A stretch of DNA of 64,000 bases from Dugong dugon (taxonomy: Eukaryota > Chordata > Mammalia > Sirenia > Dugongidae). The stretch spans positions 64,948,734 through 65,012,733 of the forward strand of contig CM057462.1 of NCBI GenBank assembly GCA_030035585.1, written 5' to 3'. The first letter of the stretch is position 1. Every line of letters begins with the position of its first letter. The position numbers and the translations under genes are program-made. The notes under the pieces are model-generated. The model made no database searches, was not told where the DNA came from, and saw only the letters and a program-made list of their open reading frames with translations. Shown piece after piece: positions 19,000-30,349 of the stretch.

Positions 19000-19475
19000 T
19001 TTTTTTTTAATTTATTATCTATTTACTTATATTTGTTTATTGTTGTAGTTTAAATGAAGTTTACATTTCAAGTTAGTCTCCCATACAAAAATTTACACAC
19101 ACATTGCTACGTGACCCCAATTGCTCTCCCCACACTGTGACGCACACTCCTCCTTTCCACCCCTGAGTCCCCATGTCCTTTTAACCAGCTCCTAACCCTC
19201 TCTGCCTTCCCATCTCACCTCCGGACAGAAGCTGCCTGTTTAGTCTCTTGTATCTACTTGAGCTAAGAGGCACACTCCTCAGGAGTATCACTTTATGTCC
19301 CACAGTCCAATCCAATCCCTGTCTGTAGAGTTGGCCTTGGGAATTGTTTTAGTTCTGGGCTGATAGAGAATCCGGGGGCCATGCCTTCCGGGGTTCCTCC
19401 AGTCTCAGACCATGAAGTCAGGTCTTCTTACTAGAATTTGAGTTCTGCACCCCACCTTTCTCCTGCTCCTTCAGG
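19000..19475 (-). mobile_element. L1 3' UTR fragment (elephant-type), minus strand
   Basis: Poly(A) is seen as a T run at 19000. Text matches the other L1 3' UTRs in the window (aagttagtctcccatacaaa, cctcctttccacccctgagt). Flanked by a perfect 12-bp duplication TGGGTTCAAGTC at 18988-18999 and 19476-19487. Severely 5' truncated. Confidence 0.93.
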
Positions 19476-20467
19476 TGGGTTCAAGTCGTGATGTCATTCT
19501 TCTAATTATACTTGTTGTAATTTTCTGTAAAGAGTATGTATTTATTTTGCTTTTGTAATTAACAAAGAAACTATATTTTAAGGTTTTTTTAAATTGAAAT
19601 ATAATTTACATACAGGGAAGCACACACATCTTAAAATATATAGCTCAATTTTTATATACGTATACACTAACCTCCACCTAGTTGAAGATATAGGACATTT
19701 CCATCACCCTAGGGTTCCGTGTGCCCTGTTCAATCAACACCCAATCCACCAGAAGTAATCACTACTTTGATTCCTATCATAGTACATTAGTTTTGCTTAT
19801 TCTCCAACTGCATATGAATGGAAACATACAGTATGTATTCTTTTGTGTCTTGCTTTTTTCTCTCAGCATAATGCTTTTGAGATTCATCTGTGTTGTTCTG
19901 TGTATTAATAGTCTATTCATTTTGATTATTGCTGGTAACATTGTATGAAATATTACAAATGGTTTTATTTTCCTTTTAATGGATATTTGGAGCTTGTCCA
20001 ATTTTTTGCTATTATGAATAAAGCTGATGTGAACATACTTGTACAAGTCTTTTGATGGACATATGAACTAATTTTTCTTTGGTATATGTTTGGATGTGGA
20101 ATTTCTGGGTCATGGGGCGGGTATATGTTTGGCTTAATTAAAAACTGCCAAATAATAACATATGAGAGTGTTCCAGTTACTCCACATCTCAGCAACATGT
20201 GATAATGACAGGTAAAAAAAATTAGCAAATATGTAGGGTATCTCATTGTGGTTTTAATTTGCATTTTTTTGATGAGAGATATCAAAACCATTTTAATTTT
20301 CCCAGCATCCAGAGTTCTGGGTTCATTGAATTGAGGTGACCAACCCAGGCCATTTGCCCTTAGGTGTCCTTTTGAACCTTGAGCCTTTAAGGAACTGATT
20401 CCCTGAAGTCACCTTCAAGTCAAACAATAGCCTAGTAAGCAGCTGAGTGGAGAACTTTTGCCTTAGG

Positions 20468-20632
20468 GGAGCCCTGGTGGAGCAGTGGTTAAGAGCTCAG
20501 CTGCTAACCAAAACGTCAGCAGTTTGAATCTACCAGCCACTCCTTGGAAACCCTTTGGGGGAAGTTCTACTCTGTCCTACAAGGTCGCTATGAGTCTGAA
20601 TCAATTCTACTGCAACAGATTTGGTTTTTGGT
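20468..20632 (+). mobile_element. AfroSINE (plus)
   Basis: Short-type copy, head directly joined to tccttggaaaccctttgggg. Perfect 12-bp duplication TTTTGCCTTAGG at 20456-20467 and 20633-20644. Confidence 0.95.
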
Positions 20633-20689
20633 TTTTGCCTTAGGCATTGGGCTCTTTTAGACGATTATCTACTTGTAACCAGTTTCTTC

Positions 20690-21850
20690 TCTTCTTTTTT
20701 TTTTTTTAATTGTGCTTTAGGTGAAGATTTACAGAGGAAATTAGTTTTCCATTCAGTAGTTTATACACAGATTATTCCATAACATTGGTTGCAATCTCCA
20801 CAAAGTGTCAGCATTCTCCCCATTACCATCCTGAGTTCCCCATTTCCATTTGTCCAGTTTTCCTGCCCCTTCCTGCCTTCTCATCTTTGCTTTTGGGCAT
20901 AGGTTGTCCTTTTGGTTTCATGTAGATGATTGTTCTAAGGAGCACTTTCCTCATGTGTATTACTGTTTATTTATGGGCCAGTCTATTATTTGGCTGAATG
21001 GTGATCTCTGGGAATGGCTTCAGTTCCAAGTTAGAAGGGTGTCAAAGGGCTATATCTCAGGGGTTCCTCCAGTCCCTCTCAGACCAGTAAATCTGGTCTC
21101 TTTTATGAATTTGAATTTTGTTCTTCATATTCTTTTCCCCACCCTAACTGGGTCTTTCTATTATGATCCTGGTCAGAGCAGTCAGTAGTGGTAGCTGGGC
21201 ACCATCTAGTTATTCTGGTCTCAGGCTGGTGGACACTGTGGTTCCTGTGGTCCAGTAGTCCTTTGGACTAATTGTTTTCTTGAATCTTTGGTTTTCCTCA
21301 CTCTCCTTGCTCCAGACAGAAACAAATCAATAGTTGTATTTTAGATGGCCACTAGCAAGCTTTTAAGACTCCAGATGCTACTCACCAAATTAGGATGTAG
21401 AACATTTTCTTTATGAACTATGTTACGCCAATTGACCTAGATGTCCCTTGAGACTACAGTCCTTAGCCTTCAAGTATGTCTAGGCTGTTTCCATGACTGC
21501 GCCCCCTGTGTGCTCTATTATATGTATGAGTACACATGTAGAACACACAAGTATGTGTGTAGAAATATCCACAGCCAAACCTGTATATGCACGTGGGTGT
21601 ACTCCCTGTGCAGCCAGTTTCGAGGAGCAGGAACCCCAGGGTCTGACTGGAAAATGTATGGCTTTTCCTTAGTGACTCTATTTCTCCAACCTCCTGGAAC
21701 CCTGCTATCTATCTCCTGATAAATTAACATAACAATGACCTATATAACCCACTTTCACTGTTGCCTCTTCAGAGTGTCTACCTGGTATGTTCAGGTTGAG
21801 ACTGCCCAATTTGAATCGTATCTACTAACAATAAATACATTCTGTTACAC
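20690..21850 (-). mobile_element. L1 3' region (elephant-type), minus strand
   Basis: T run at about 20695-20709, then the L1 3' UTR (aattgtgctttaggtgaag, ccacaaagtgtcagcattct, ggccactagcaagcttttaa). The 5' limit is uncertain and the duplication was not identified. Confidence 0.75.
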
Positions 21851-21913
21851 TAATTTTTGGTGTTTCTCTGTGCATTTAGGTTTTTGACAGACATTATTTT
21901 GAGTTCTTTCTGT

Positions 21914-22018
21914 TTTCCCACCAAATTTGTCAGTTTATTAAAGATCAAGATTTATCTTTCATTTTTCCCTCTCTTTTACTTCCAGGCCCCAACTCCAGAG
22001 CTAGTTTCCCAACAGTCT
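21914..22018 (+). repeat. unclassified ~110-bp segment, copy 2
   Basis: Aligns by eye with 18491-18602: both start tttcccaccaa and end gctagtttccca-cagtct, with shared ccaggcccca and ctccagagctag. Confidence 0.55.
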
Positions 22019-22509
22019 CAAAGAAGACTGAAAAGAAAGCATCCTTTCATATGTTTATTGTCATTTGAATATTCTCTTTTGTGAAATGCTTGTTCAAGTC
22101 TTTTGATCATTTTAAAATTAAATGTTTGTCTTTATATTATTGATTCGTAACTGTGTATTCTGGATATGAGTTCTTTATCAGTCTATAGCTGACATATTTA
22201 CTTTCTTAATGATGTCTTTTGATGATCAGATGTTTTTAATTTTAATTAAGTTCAATTATATATTTTTCTTTTATAGTTGAGTGCATTTTGTGATCAAGGA
22301 ATCGTTCCCTAGCCCAGTATCAAAATATTCTCCTATGTTTTTATTTAGAAGTTCGATTGTTATAGTTTTTAATATTTAGGCCTATAATTTACCTCAAATT
22401 AATTTTTATGTATAATTTGAGTTAAGGGTTGGGGTCGTTTTTCTCTATATATATCTAATTGTTCTAACACCATTTATTAAAAGCCATCCTCCTACTTAAT
22501 TACAGTGAC

Positions 22510-23190
22510 TTTTTTTTTAATTGTTGTAGTTTAAATGAAGTTTACATTTCAAGTTAGTCTCCCATATAAAATTTTATACATACTTTGTTATGTGACCCTA
22601 ATTGCTCACCCCATTCTGCGACAGCACACTCCTCCTTTCCACCCTTGATTCTCCATGTCCATTCAACCAGCTCCTAACCCTCTCTGTCTTCCCATCTCAC
22701 CTCTGGACAGAAGCTGCCCCTTTGGTCTCTTGTATCTAGTTGAGCTAAGAGGCACACTCCTCACGAGTAGCACTTTATGTCCCACAGTCCAGTCCAATCC
22801 CTGTCCGAAGAGTTAGTTCTGGGCTGGTAGAGAATCCAGGAGCCATGCTTTCCAGGGTACCTCCAGTCTCAGTCAGACCATTAAGTCTGGTCTTCTTACT
22901 AGAATTTGAGTTCTGCACCCCATCTTTCTGCTGCTCCATCAGGGACCCTATGTTGTGTTCCCTGTCAGGGTGGTCATTGGCGGTAGCTGGGCACCATCTA
23001 GTTCTTCTGGTCTCAGGCTGATGAAGTCTCTGGTTTATGCGGCCCTTTCTGTCCCTTGGGCTAATACTTTCCTTGTGTCTTTGGTGTTCTGCATTCTCCT
23101 TTACTCCAGGTGGTTGGGACCAATTGATGCATCTTAGATGGCCGCTTGCAAGCTTTTAAGACCCCAGACGCCACTCACCAGAGTCAGATG
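22510..23190 (-). mobile_element. L1 3' UTR fragment (elephant-type), minus strand
   Basis: T run then the same 3' UTR text as at 19000. Flanked by TACAGTGAC (22501) and TACAGTGGC (23191), an 8/9 duplication. Inserted within the older L1. Confidence 0.88.
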
Positions 23191-23456
23191 TACAGTGGCA
23201 TTTTTTATGTAAATCAAGAGAACATATGTGTGTGGATCTATTTCTGGACTCTATTTTATTCCAGAATCAATTGATCATAGAATCAATACTTGTCTATCCT
23301 TGCTCCAAAAATACTCTGTCTTAATTACTATAACTTTATAGTAAATCTTGAAATCTGGTGGTATAAGTCCTCCAAATTTTCTTCACCAAGATTTCTTGGA
23401 TATTCTAGGTCCTTTGATGACCCACATAAATTTTGAAATCAGCTTGTCAGTTAACA

Positions 23457-23501
<45 letters not shown>
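23457..23501. repeat. (CA)n microsatellite
   Basis: About 22 CA units, uninterrupted. Confidence 0.97.
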
Positions 23502-23503
<2 letters not shown>

Positions 23504-23565
23504 CTGGGATTTCGATTGAATTGCACTGAATCTATAGACCAATTTGGAGAAAACTGTTAATAGTA

Positions 23566-23862
23566 CATGTAGTACCCGACTTACAACAGGGTTTGTTCTG
23601 ACGACTCCAATGTAAGTCAGTACCGACGTAAGATGAATACTTCTTTTTTTTTTAGTTTTCATAGCCTGCTGTACGGCAGTGTTTTGAACAGCAAATCATA
23701 ACATTAAACTTTTGCGAGTGAACATCTGAAAATGACAACATCAGCAAATTATGCCCACAACATTGTTTGTGTACATATTACTAGCAATAAGATGTAGGAA
23801 AAAAAAAAGACAGTCGTTAAGTGTATTCATCATAACTGAAATACATCATAAATCATAAGTCT
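23566..23862 (-). mobile_element. Tigger/pogo-like non-autonomous DNA transposon, copy 1
   Basis: Starts after a TA dinucleotide with CATGTAGTACCCGACTTACA and aligns with the reverse complement of the copy at 26998-27319 (ctttttttttagttttcat, cagcaaattatgcccacaac, cataagatgta-type sequence). The far end is decayed. Confidence 0.65.
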
Positions 23863-24407
23863 TCCAATTCATGAGTATGGAACATCTGCCCATTTATTTA
23901 GGTCTGTAAAAATCTATCTCAGGCATGTTATGCAGTTTTCAGTATCAAAGTTGTACAAATTTACTTAAAGATTTATTCCTAGGTATTTGATTATTTTTGA
24001 TGCTGTTGTAAATGGTATTGTTTTGTAAATTTTATTTTCCAACTGTTTGTTGCTAGTATATAGAAATACTATATATTTTTGCATATTAACTTTGTATTGA
24101 GTAGAGTTGCTAAATTCACTTATTAATTCTATGAAACTTCCACATTTTAAATTTATAAGACATTTTCATTTATCTTAAAGTTCAACTTAGTATTTTGATT
24201 ATTTTTAAGCATCCCATTCTTTGATCATCATTTCTTATCTTTCCGACTCACACTTTCTAGTACCTTGAGACCAATAATTCTTCCACCTCTGCAGAATATC
24301 CAACCCATTAACCCACCACCTTTTTACTGCTCTTCGTCTTGCCTCCTTAGATTCAATGATCTGATCATTATTGTTACTTTCTTGCCCCATTTTCCCTCCT
24401 GTTTAAA

Positions 24408-24636
24408 CAAATGAACAGCAAACCAGTCGCCACTGAGTTGATTCTGAGTTATGTGACCATGTGTGTTTCAGAGTAGAATTATACTCCATAGGGTTTTCAT
24501 GGCTGTGACCTTTCAGAAGTAGATCACTAGGCCTTTCTTTCGAGGCACCTCTGCGTGGGTTTGAACTGCTAATCTTGTTAGTAGTTGAACACTTAACCGT
24601 TTGTGTCACCCAGGAGACTCCCTTAAACCAAACAGA
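24408..24636 (-). mobile_element. AfroSINE (minus)
   Basis: Inverted copy of a diverged subtype (tcagaagtagatcactaggc, gaggcacctctgcgtgggtt). Perfect 12-bp duplication CTCCTGTTTAAA at 24396-24407 and 24637-24648. Confidence 0.92.
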
Positions 24637-25120
24637 CTCCTGTTTAAATCTAAATCTCAGATTGAACATGGCTGAGAAAAATACATAACCATACTGACTA
24701 GTTTCATTTTAAATGCGCCCTCAATGGGCTCTTATGAAGTGCTACTCATTTCCCTAGTCCATTTGTTCTCCCACTTTCTTAGCCAACTATTTCATGCTCT
24801 CTGTCTCCTCAACCAAGGGCTCCTCCCCATCCTCAATCTTACCTGATGACTTTGTTTCTTCTTTCACTTAGAAAAGCAATCAGAAAAGAACCTCTGCATT
24901 CTCCCACCACGGCATCTGCCTACCCACCAACATCTGCACCTGCATGCTCTGTCTTCCTTCTTTTAACAGTAAGTTAAATTCCTTGTTCACATCTAAGGCT
25001 AACCCCTCTACCAGTGATCTGGATACCATCTCTTCTTCCCTATTCAAGTACATTCCTTCTACAATTACTTCATCTTTCTCCTGCATCTTCCATTTTTTCC
25101 TCTCTACTCATTCATTCTTG

Positions 25121-25284
25121 AAATACTCTGGTGGCACAGTGGTTAAGAGTTCGGCTGCTACCCAAAAGGTCAGCAGTTCGAATCCACCAGGTGGTCCTTG
25201 GAAACCCTATGGGGCAGTTCTACTCTGTCCTGTAGGGTCCTTATGAGTTGGAATCAACTGGACGGCAATGAGTTTGGTTTTTGG
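25121..25284 (+). mobile_element. AfroSINE (plus)
   Basis: Short-type copy. 10-bp duplication TTCATTCTTG at 25111-25120 and 25285-25294. Confidence 0.95.
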
Positions 25285-25854
25285 TTCATTCTTGGAAGCT
25301 TGCAAAGGTGCTATAATATCTCCCATTTGAAAACTAAGCCAACCAAACCAAAACTAAATCCTCCCTTTACAGCACATTCCTCTCTAGTTAACACCCCATT
25401 TCTCTATCTATTTTATAGCAAGACAGCTCAAAAGGTTAACTCTGTTCTCTGGTCTCCATTTCCTCTCCTCTCATTCTGTTTCTGTCTCTCTCTCTCTTTT
25501 AGGATCCCACCCATTCTCTCTTGAGCCCACTCCAAGCAAGCTTTTGCTCCCACCATTACACCAAAACTGCTCTTGTCAAGGTCACCAATGGCCTCCATGT
25601 TGCTAAATCCAATAGTCAGTTCTCAATCCTTCTCTTACTTTCCCCTGCTGCAGCTCAAATGATCATTTCCTCCTTGAAACACTCACTTGACTGCAGGGAC
25701 ACCACTCTCTCTTTGTTTTCTTTTTTTCTTCATAGTTTTTCCTTCCTATTTTCCCAGCCTCCATCTGGAGTACCCAAGAACGAGTCCTTAGATCTCTTGT
25801 CTACATTCTCTGCCTTGGTTGGTGGTGCTTAACTCTATCAGTCCCAATATTCTC

Positions 25855-26420
25855 TTTTTATTTTACTTATTTTATAAAATTTTTGTCATAAAGAATTTCA
25901 AACATACAAACTAGAGAGAATAGTACACTGTATCGCCATATACTCAGACTCAATATTTAACAATATTTCCCCTATTTACTTTATCTATCCTTTTTTTCTT
26001 TGCTGATGTATTTTAAAGCAAACCTCAGACATCATGTCATTTTACTCCTACATATTTCAGTATGCATTTCTTAAAAACCATTTTCTTACATAATCACAAG
26101 GCCATGATCAAAGTTTAAAATAGGTCTTCAGTATCATTTAATACCCTGTCCATAATTACTCTTTCCCTAATGTCTCAAATATGTCTTATTACAGTGGGTT
26201 TGTTTAGATCCAAACAAGATTTACACATCACATTTGGTTATTGTGCCCTTTAAATCTGGTCTCCAGCAGTCCTCCTCCCCTTTTACTTTTCATACCATTG
26301 GCTTGTTGTAGAAACCAGCTCAACTGTCCAGTAGAATGTTCCACATTCTGGATTTACTCCCTTTTTATAAAAAATCCTTTGTAAATTGGCTATTTATTGT
26401 CCTGAAATAAAATTCACAGA
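25855..26420 (-). repeat. ancient LINE-like repeat
   Basis: Text such as gaatttcaaacatacaaact and agactcaatatttaacaata is familiar from an old mammalian LINE 3' region. Family and strand uncertain. Confidence 0.4.
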
Positions 26421-26429
26421 TAATATAAC

Positions 26430-26790
26430 TACTATATTAGTTAGAGCCTGGCCGGAAACAGATGGCTCACTCAAGTCAAGTCCAACAGAGGCTGGTTTAA
26501 TGAAGGGACTATTGACAAAGATATGGGCAAAGTTAAGGGAAACCAATAAGGGAGGATGAAGCATTGAAGGGAATGTCCGCCACCCCTAGGCCTGAAGGGT
26601 CAAGATGTGGGAGCGGTACCTCCATTTGGCTGAACCCAACCGGAAGCCACTGAGTAAGGGAGCTGGTTGGTGCCATCCATAAAAGTCAGGCTCCTGGGGC
26701 AGGGAGCAGGGTACAGAAGAACCTAGAGTGGATCTGGAATGGCAAATGGAGACTACCTCACACACTACCCTACACACCTAATTTCAAAAT
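26430..26790. repeat. LTR-like ancient repeat
   Basis: Contains aggctggtttaatgaaggga, aaagtcaggctcctggggca and gtggatctggaatggcaaat, which I associate with an old mammalian LTR. Name not assigned. Confidence 0.4.
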
Positions 26791-26997
26791 AATGAAGTTT
26801 ATTCAAAAAATGTAATATAAAAAGAAACAAGAGGAAACTAGTTCATAAAAAATATTATATACTTGAACATGTAAAAACTGATTCACTAAAAGACCTAGTG
26901 TAGCCATCAGATACTTGCAGCCATTTCTAGAATCAATGTGCCTGCATAAGCTACAGAGGCAGAATGATCCAGGAGAATTGGACTGGCATCTCATATA

Positions 26998-27319
26998 CAA
27001 GTAGTCTCTGACTTACTACATATTCAAGTTATGATGAACTGCGCTTACGACTGCCTGTTTTTTTTTTTTTTTTTGGTACATCTTATCATTAGTAATATAT
27101 ACGACATACAGTATTGAAGCATGTAATTTGCTGATATTATCATTCTCTGATGTTCATTCACAGATGTTTATATGTAATGTTTCCAACCCCCAAAGACAAA
27201 GATCGGATTTATAAAGATACCGATAATAAAAGGCAATAATAATGAAAACTAAAAAAAAAGGTATTTGACTTATGTCAAAACCATCAGAACAGAACCCCAC
27301 CATAAATGGGGACTACCTG
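26998..27319 (+). mobile_element. Tigger/pogo-like non-autonomous DNA transposon, copy 2
   Basis: Flanked by TA on both sides (26996-26997 and 27320-27321). Termini CAAGTAGTCTCTGACTTAC and GGTGGGGACTACCTG-type are imperfect inverted repeats beginning CAGGTAGTC. No transposase ORF; 322 bp. Confidence 0.75.
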
Positions 27320-27418
27320 TACAGCAGACAATCATGGTATTGACTTTCTGAACAAAACAAAGTACAATCTTTCATCAATTACTTGGCAGTTGCATTCCTG
27401 AGAAACTCGGTGTATATT

Positions 27419-27638
27419 CAAAACCAAAAAACCAAACCTATTGTCATTGAGTTTATTCTGACTCATGGTGACCCCATGTGTTACAGAGTAGAAGTGCTCC
27501 CTAGGGTTTTCTTGGCTATAATCTTTACGGAAGCAGATTGCCAGACCTTTCTTCTGTGACACTGTTGGGTGGTTTGGAACCAGCCAACCTTTCAGTTAGT
27601 AGTCCAGTGCAAACCGTTTGTGCCACACAGGGACCTGT
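27419..27638 (-). mobile_element. AfroSINE (minus)
   Basis: Inverted copy. 10-bp duplication GGTGTATATT at 27409-27418 and 27639-27648. Confidence 0.93.
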
Positions 27639-28024
27639 GGTGTATATTAAAACCATACAAAAAAAAAAAATACTTTGGGTTTATGGGGAGGACAGAATTA
27701 AGTTCTGGGTTGAGATAAGTAAGAAACATATTTTTCACCACATGACTATCCGGTAGGACATTTGAAAGTCATGAGGAACGTGGGACAATTCTGTCAAGCA
27801 GGACTGTCCTGTGAGCTGCAGGATGCCTTGAAGCCTTGGATCACCCACTAACCCCTTGCAGTGCTCCTGTTCTACTCATTATGACTACCAAAAAACAGTT
27901 CTCTAATTTTTCAAAATTGTCTCTGAGGGGTGGATCTTCTCGGTAGAGAATCACTGGCCTAGTTGATCTCCTCTGGTTCCATGGATTTAAATTTCTACTT
28001 TATGTCTCTATTTATATCTCTAAC

Positions 28025-28255
28025 TTGTTGTTGTTAGCTGCTCTTCAGTTGGCCGCGCTCATAATGACCCCACGCACAATGGAATGAAACACTGTCCGGT
28101 CCTGCACCATCCCCACAATGAGTTGCAGATTAGACTGTTGTGATCCACAGGGTTTTTATTGGCTGGTTTTTGGAAGCAGATCACTGTACCTTTCTTCCTA
28201 GTCCATCTTAGTCTGGAAGCTCCACTGAAACCTGTTTAGCTTCATCCAAAAAACC
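28025..28255 (-). mobile_element. internally deleted RTE derivative A (minus)
   Basis: Begins with the inverted RTE 3' tail (gttgttgttagctgctcttc, cactgtccggtcctgcacca) and switches at about 28122 to 5'-region text (cttagtctggaagctccact) shared with copies at 28256, 29803 and 61750. Confidence 0.7.
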
Positions 28256-28942
28256 CAAACTCATTGTCGTCAAGTCAGTTCCAACTCACAGAGACCCTGT
28301 GTGGAACACTGCTCAGTCCATACTCAATAACTGTTGCTATGTTTGAGCCCATTGAATTTTCCTAGATTCATACTTCATATATTCCATGTTCCAATTATTA
28401 ATGGATGTTTGCAGGTGTTTCTGCAAATGTAGGTCCCAAAAGCTTGACTCCATCGATGTCATCAAGGTTGACTCTACTTTGAGGAGTCAGCTCTTCCCCA
28501 GTCGTCTTTTGAGTGCCTTCCAACCTGAGGGGCTCATCTTCCAGCACGATATCAGACAATGTTCTGCTGCTGTTCATAAGGTTTTCACTAGCCATTTTTT
28601 TCAGAAGTAGACTGCCAGGTGTTTCTTCCTAGTCTGTCTTAGTCTGGAAGCTTCGCTGAAACCCGTCCACCGTGAATAACCCTGCTGGTATTTGAAATAC
28701 CGGTGGCATAGCTTCTAGCATCACAGCAACACCCTAGCCACCACAGTACGACAAACTGACAGATGTGTGGTTGCCATAGGGTTTCCAAGGCTGTAAATCT
28801 TTATGGAAGCAGCATCATAGCAGCTTACAAACCTCCTCTGACAGACAGGGGTGACTGCATATGAGGCACATTGGCTGAAGATGGGACTTAAGTCTTCTGC
28901 ATGGAAGGTGAGAATTCTACCACTGAACCACCAGTGCCCTCA
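28256..28942 (-). mobile_element. composite RTE derivative B with tRNA-Gly-like head (minus)
   Basis: Read on the minus strand: a tRNA-Gly-like head (28868-28939), an AfroSINE-like middle (inverted gccatagggtttccaaggct at 28770), then RTE-derivative 5' text with a 65-codon open frame (28398-28595), then the RTE 3' tail. The 5'-to-3' junction is near 28350. Confidence 0.65.
28868..28939 (-). pseudogene. tRNA-Gly-derived sequence (SINE head, not a functional tRNA)
   Basis: The minus strand reads GGTGGTTCAGTGGTAGAATT, identical to the 5' half and A box of tRNA-Gly. The B-box region is degraded (GACTTAAGTCC), so a functional tRNA is unlikely. Confidence 0.7.
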
Positions 28943-28949
28943 CATCTCT

Positions 28950-29735
28950 AACTAGCATCTCAAATTTTACATGTCAAAGCCAAAACTTTGAATCTATTCC
29001 CCAACACACATCCCCCTTCTTCTCATCTGGATTTATTTAGTTCAGTAAATGTCACCTTAATTCTTCTAGTTGCTCAGGCTAAAAATACCAGAATCATTCC
29101 TGATGCCTTACTTTTTCTCACAACCCACATCTAACCCATCAGCTAATTTAGTTGGCTCTACTTTCAGAATACCTTCCAATCTGATCACCTTTTACCACCG
29201 TCACCATCACCACAACTACCCTGGTCCAAGCCATTGTAATTTCTCCTCTGAACAACAGCCTCCAAAATGATCTCCCTGCTTCCACCTGGTCCCTACATTC
29301 TATTTGAACACTGCAGCCAGTGTGATCCTTTTAAAATGTGAGTTAGATCTACTCTACTCATGCCCCGTTTCACTCAGTTAGAGCCAAAATCTTTGCTATG
29401 GTTGCCTGAAGCCACCTACTTCTCTGAGCTCACCTCCAGCTCCCAGTCCTCCAGCCCCACTGGCCCCTTTGCTGTTTCTTGAACCTGCCAACTACATTCC
29501 TGCCTCAGGGCCTAGGCATTTGCTCTTTCTTCTGCTTGAACACTCTTACTCCAGATTGTTGCATGACTCCCTCACTCAAATTTCACATTACTGGAGAGTC
29601 TGACTCTAACCACCTATACAAAATGTTTCCCTCTTTACCCTGCTTTATTTTTCTTCATGGCAATTATCATGGCCTGATTTATTTGTGTATTCTCTGTTGT
29701 CAAAGAAAAATTGCACCAGGCAATGTTAAAACAAG
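28950..29735 (+). repeat. L2 LINE 3' region
   Basis: Ordered L2 text: agttgctcaggctaaaaata, cctggtccaagccattgtaa, aacactgcagccagtgtgat, tgcctcagggcctaggcatt, ccctgctttatttttcttca. Confidence 0.8.
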
Positions 29736-29741
29736 TAAATA

Positions 29742-29803
29742 TATGGATGGGTGGATGGATGGATGGGTGGATGGATGGATGGATCAATGGATGGATGGAT
29801 AGA
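29742..29803. repeat. (GGAT)n microsatellite
   Basis: About 15 imperfect GGAT/GGGT units, ending in gatagata. Confidence 0.92.
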
Positions 29804-30240
29804 TAACTGCCATCAAGTCGACTCCAATTCATGGAGACTTGTGTATGACAGAACAAAATGTTGCCCAGTCCTGTGTCATCCTCAAAATTACTGGCATGTT
29901 TGAGTCTATCCTTGCAGATACTGTGCCAATTCACCTCACCAAGGGTCTCCCTTGCCTTCATCGGTCCTCCACTTCACCAAACTCGATGTCCTCCTCTAGC
30001 AATTGATCCCTCCCGATTACATGTCCAAAACAAGTGAGTCAGACAATGTTCTGCTGTGATCCATAAGGTTTTCACCAGCTAATTTTCAGAAGCAGATCAC
30101 CAGGCCTTTTTTCCCCATCTATCTTAGTCTAGAAGCTCTGCCGAAACCTGTCCACAATGGGTGACCCTGCTGGTATTTGAAATACTGGTGGCACAGCTTG
30201 CAGCATTACAGCAACACATAAGACGGGTGGCGGTAAAACA
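29803..30240 (-). mobile_element. internally deleted RTE derivative C (minus)
   Basis: Inverted RTE 3' region (atcaagtcgactccaattca through gattacatgtccaaaacaag) switches at about 30036 to the shared 5' text (tcagacaatgttctgctgtg, ctggtatttgaaatactggt). Confidence 0.7.
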
Positions 30241-30349
30241 GGTAAAGATGTATTTATTTTAAAAAAAAAAGTCTATTGCAATAGAGGAGTCTAAGCTAGA
30301 ACTAAGTTTGAGCTTAACTCTACTAAAATAAAAGACAGCAGGATTTTTA

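Larger units (their letters stand above)
19560..24200 (-). mobile_element. old L1 (L1M-age), minus strand, in four pieces
   Basis: 3' UTR and ORF2 remnants at about 19560-20290, 22035-22505, 23200-23560 and 23870-24200 read in order on the minus strand. Later insertions break it: AfroSINE, two younger L1s, a (CA)n tract and a Tigger-like element. Heavily decayed. Confidence 0.75.
24200..25850 (+). repeat. L2 LINE, ORF2-like region, interrupted by two AfroSINEs
   Basis: L2 text recognisable in order, for example ccaccattacaccaaaactg, caaggtcaccaatggcctcc, ttgctaaatccaatagtcag and gaacgagtccttagatctct. Old. Confidence 0.7.

Noticed and set aside
23457-23501. CRISPR-like or satellite array
   Set aside because: Plain (CA)n microsatellite; the other short arrays (GGGA, GGAT, GA, TA) are also simple repeats.
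28868-28939. Functional tRNA-Gly gene
   Set aside because: Only the 5' half and A box match; B box and acceptor-stem pairing are degraded, and it is joined to repeat sequence.
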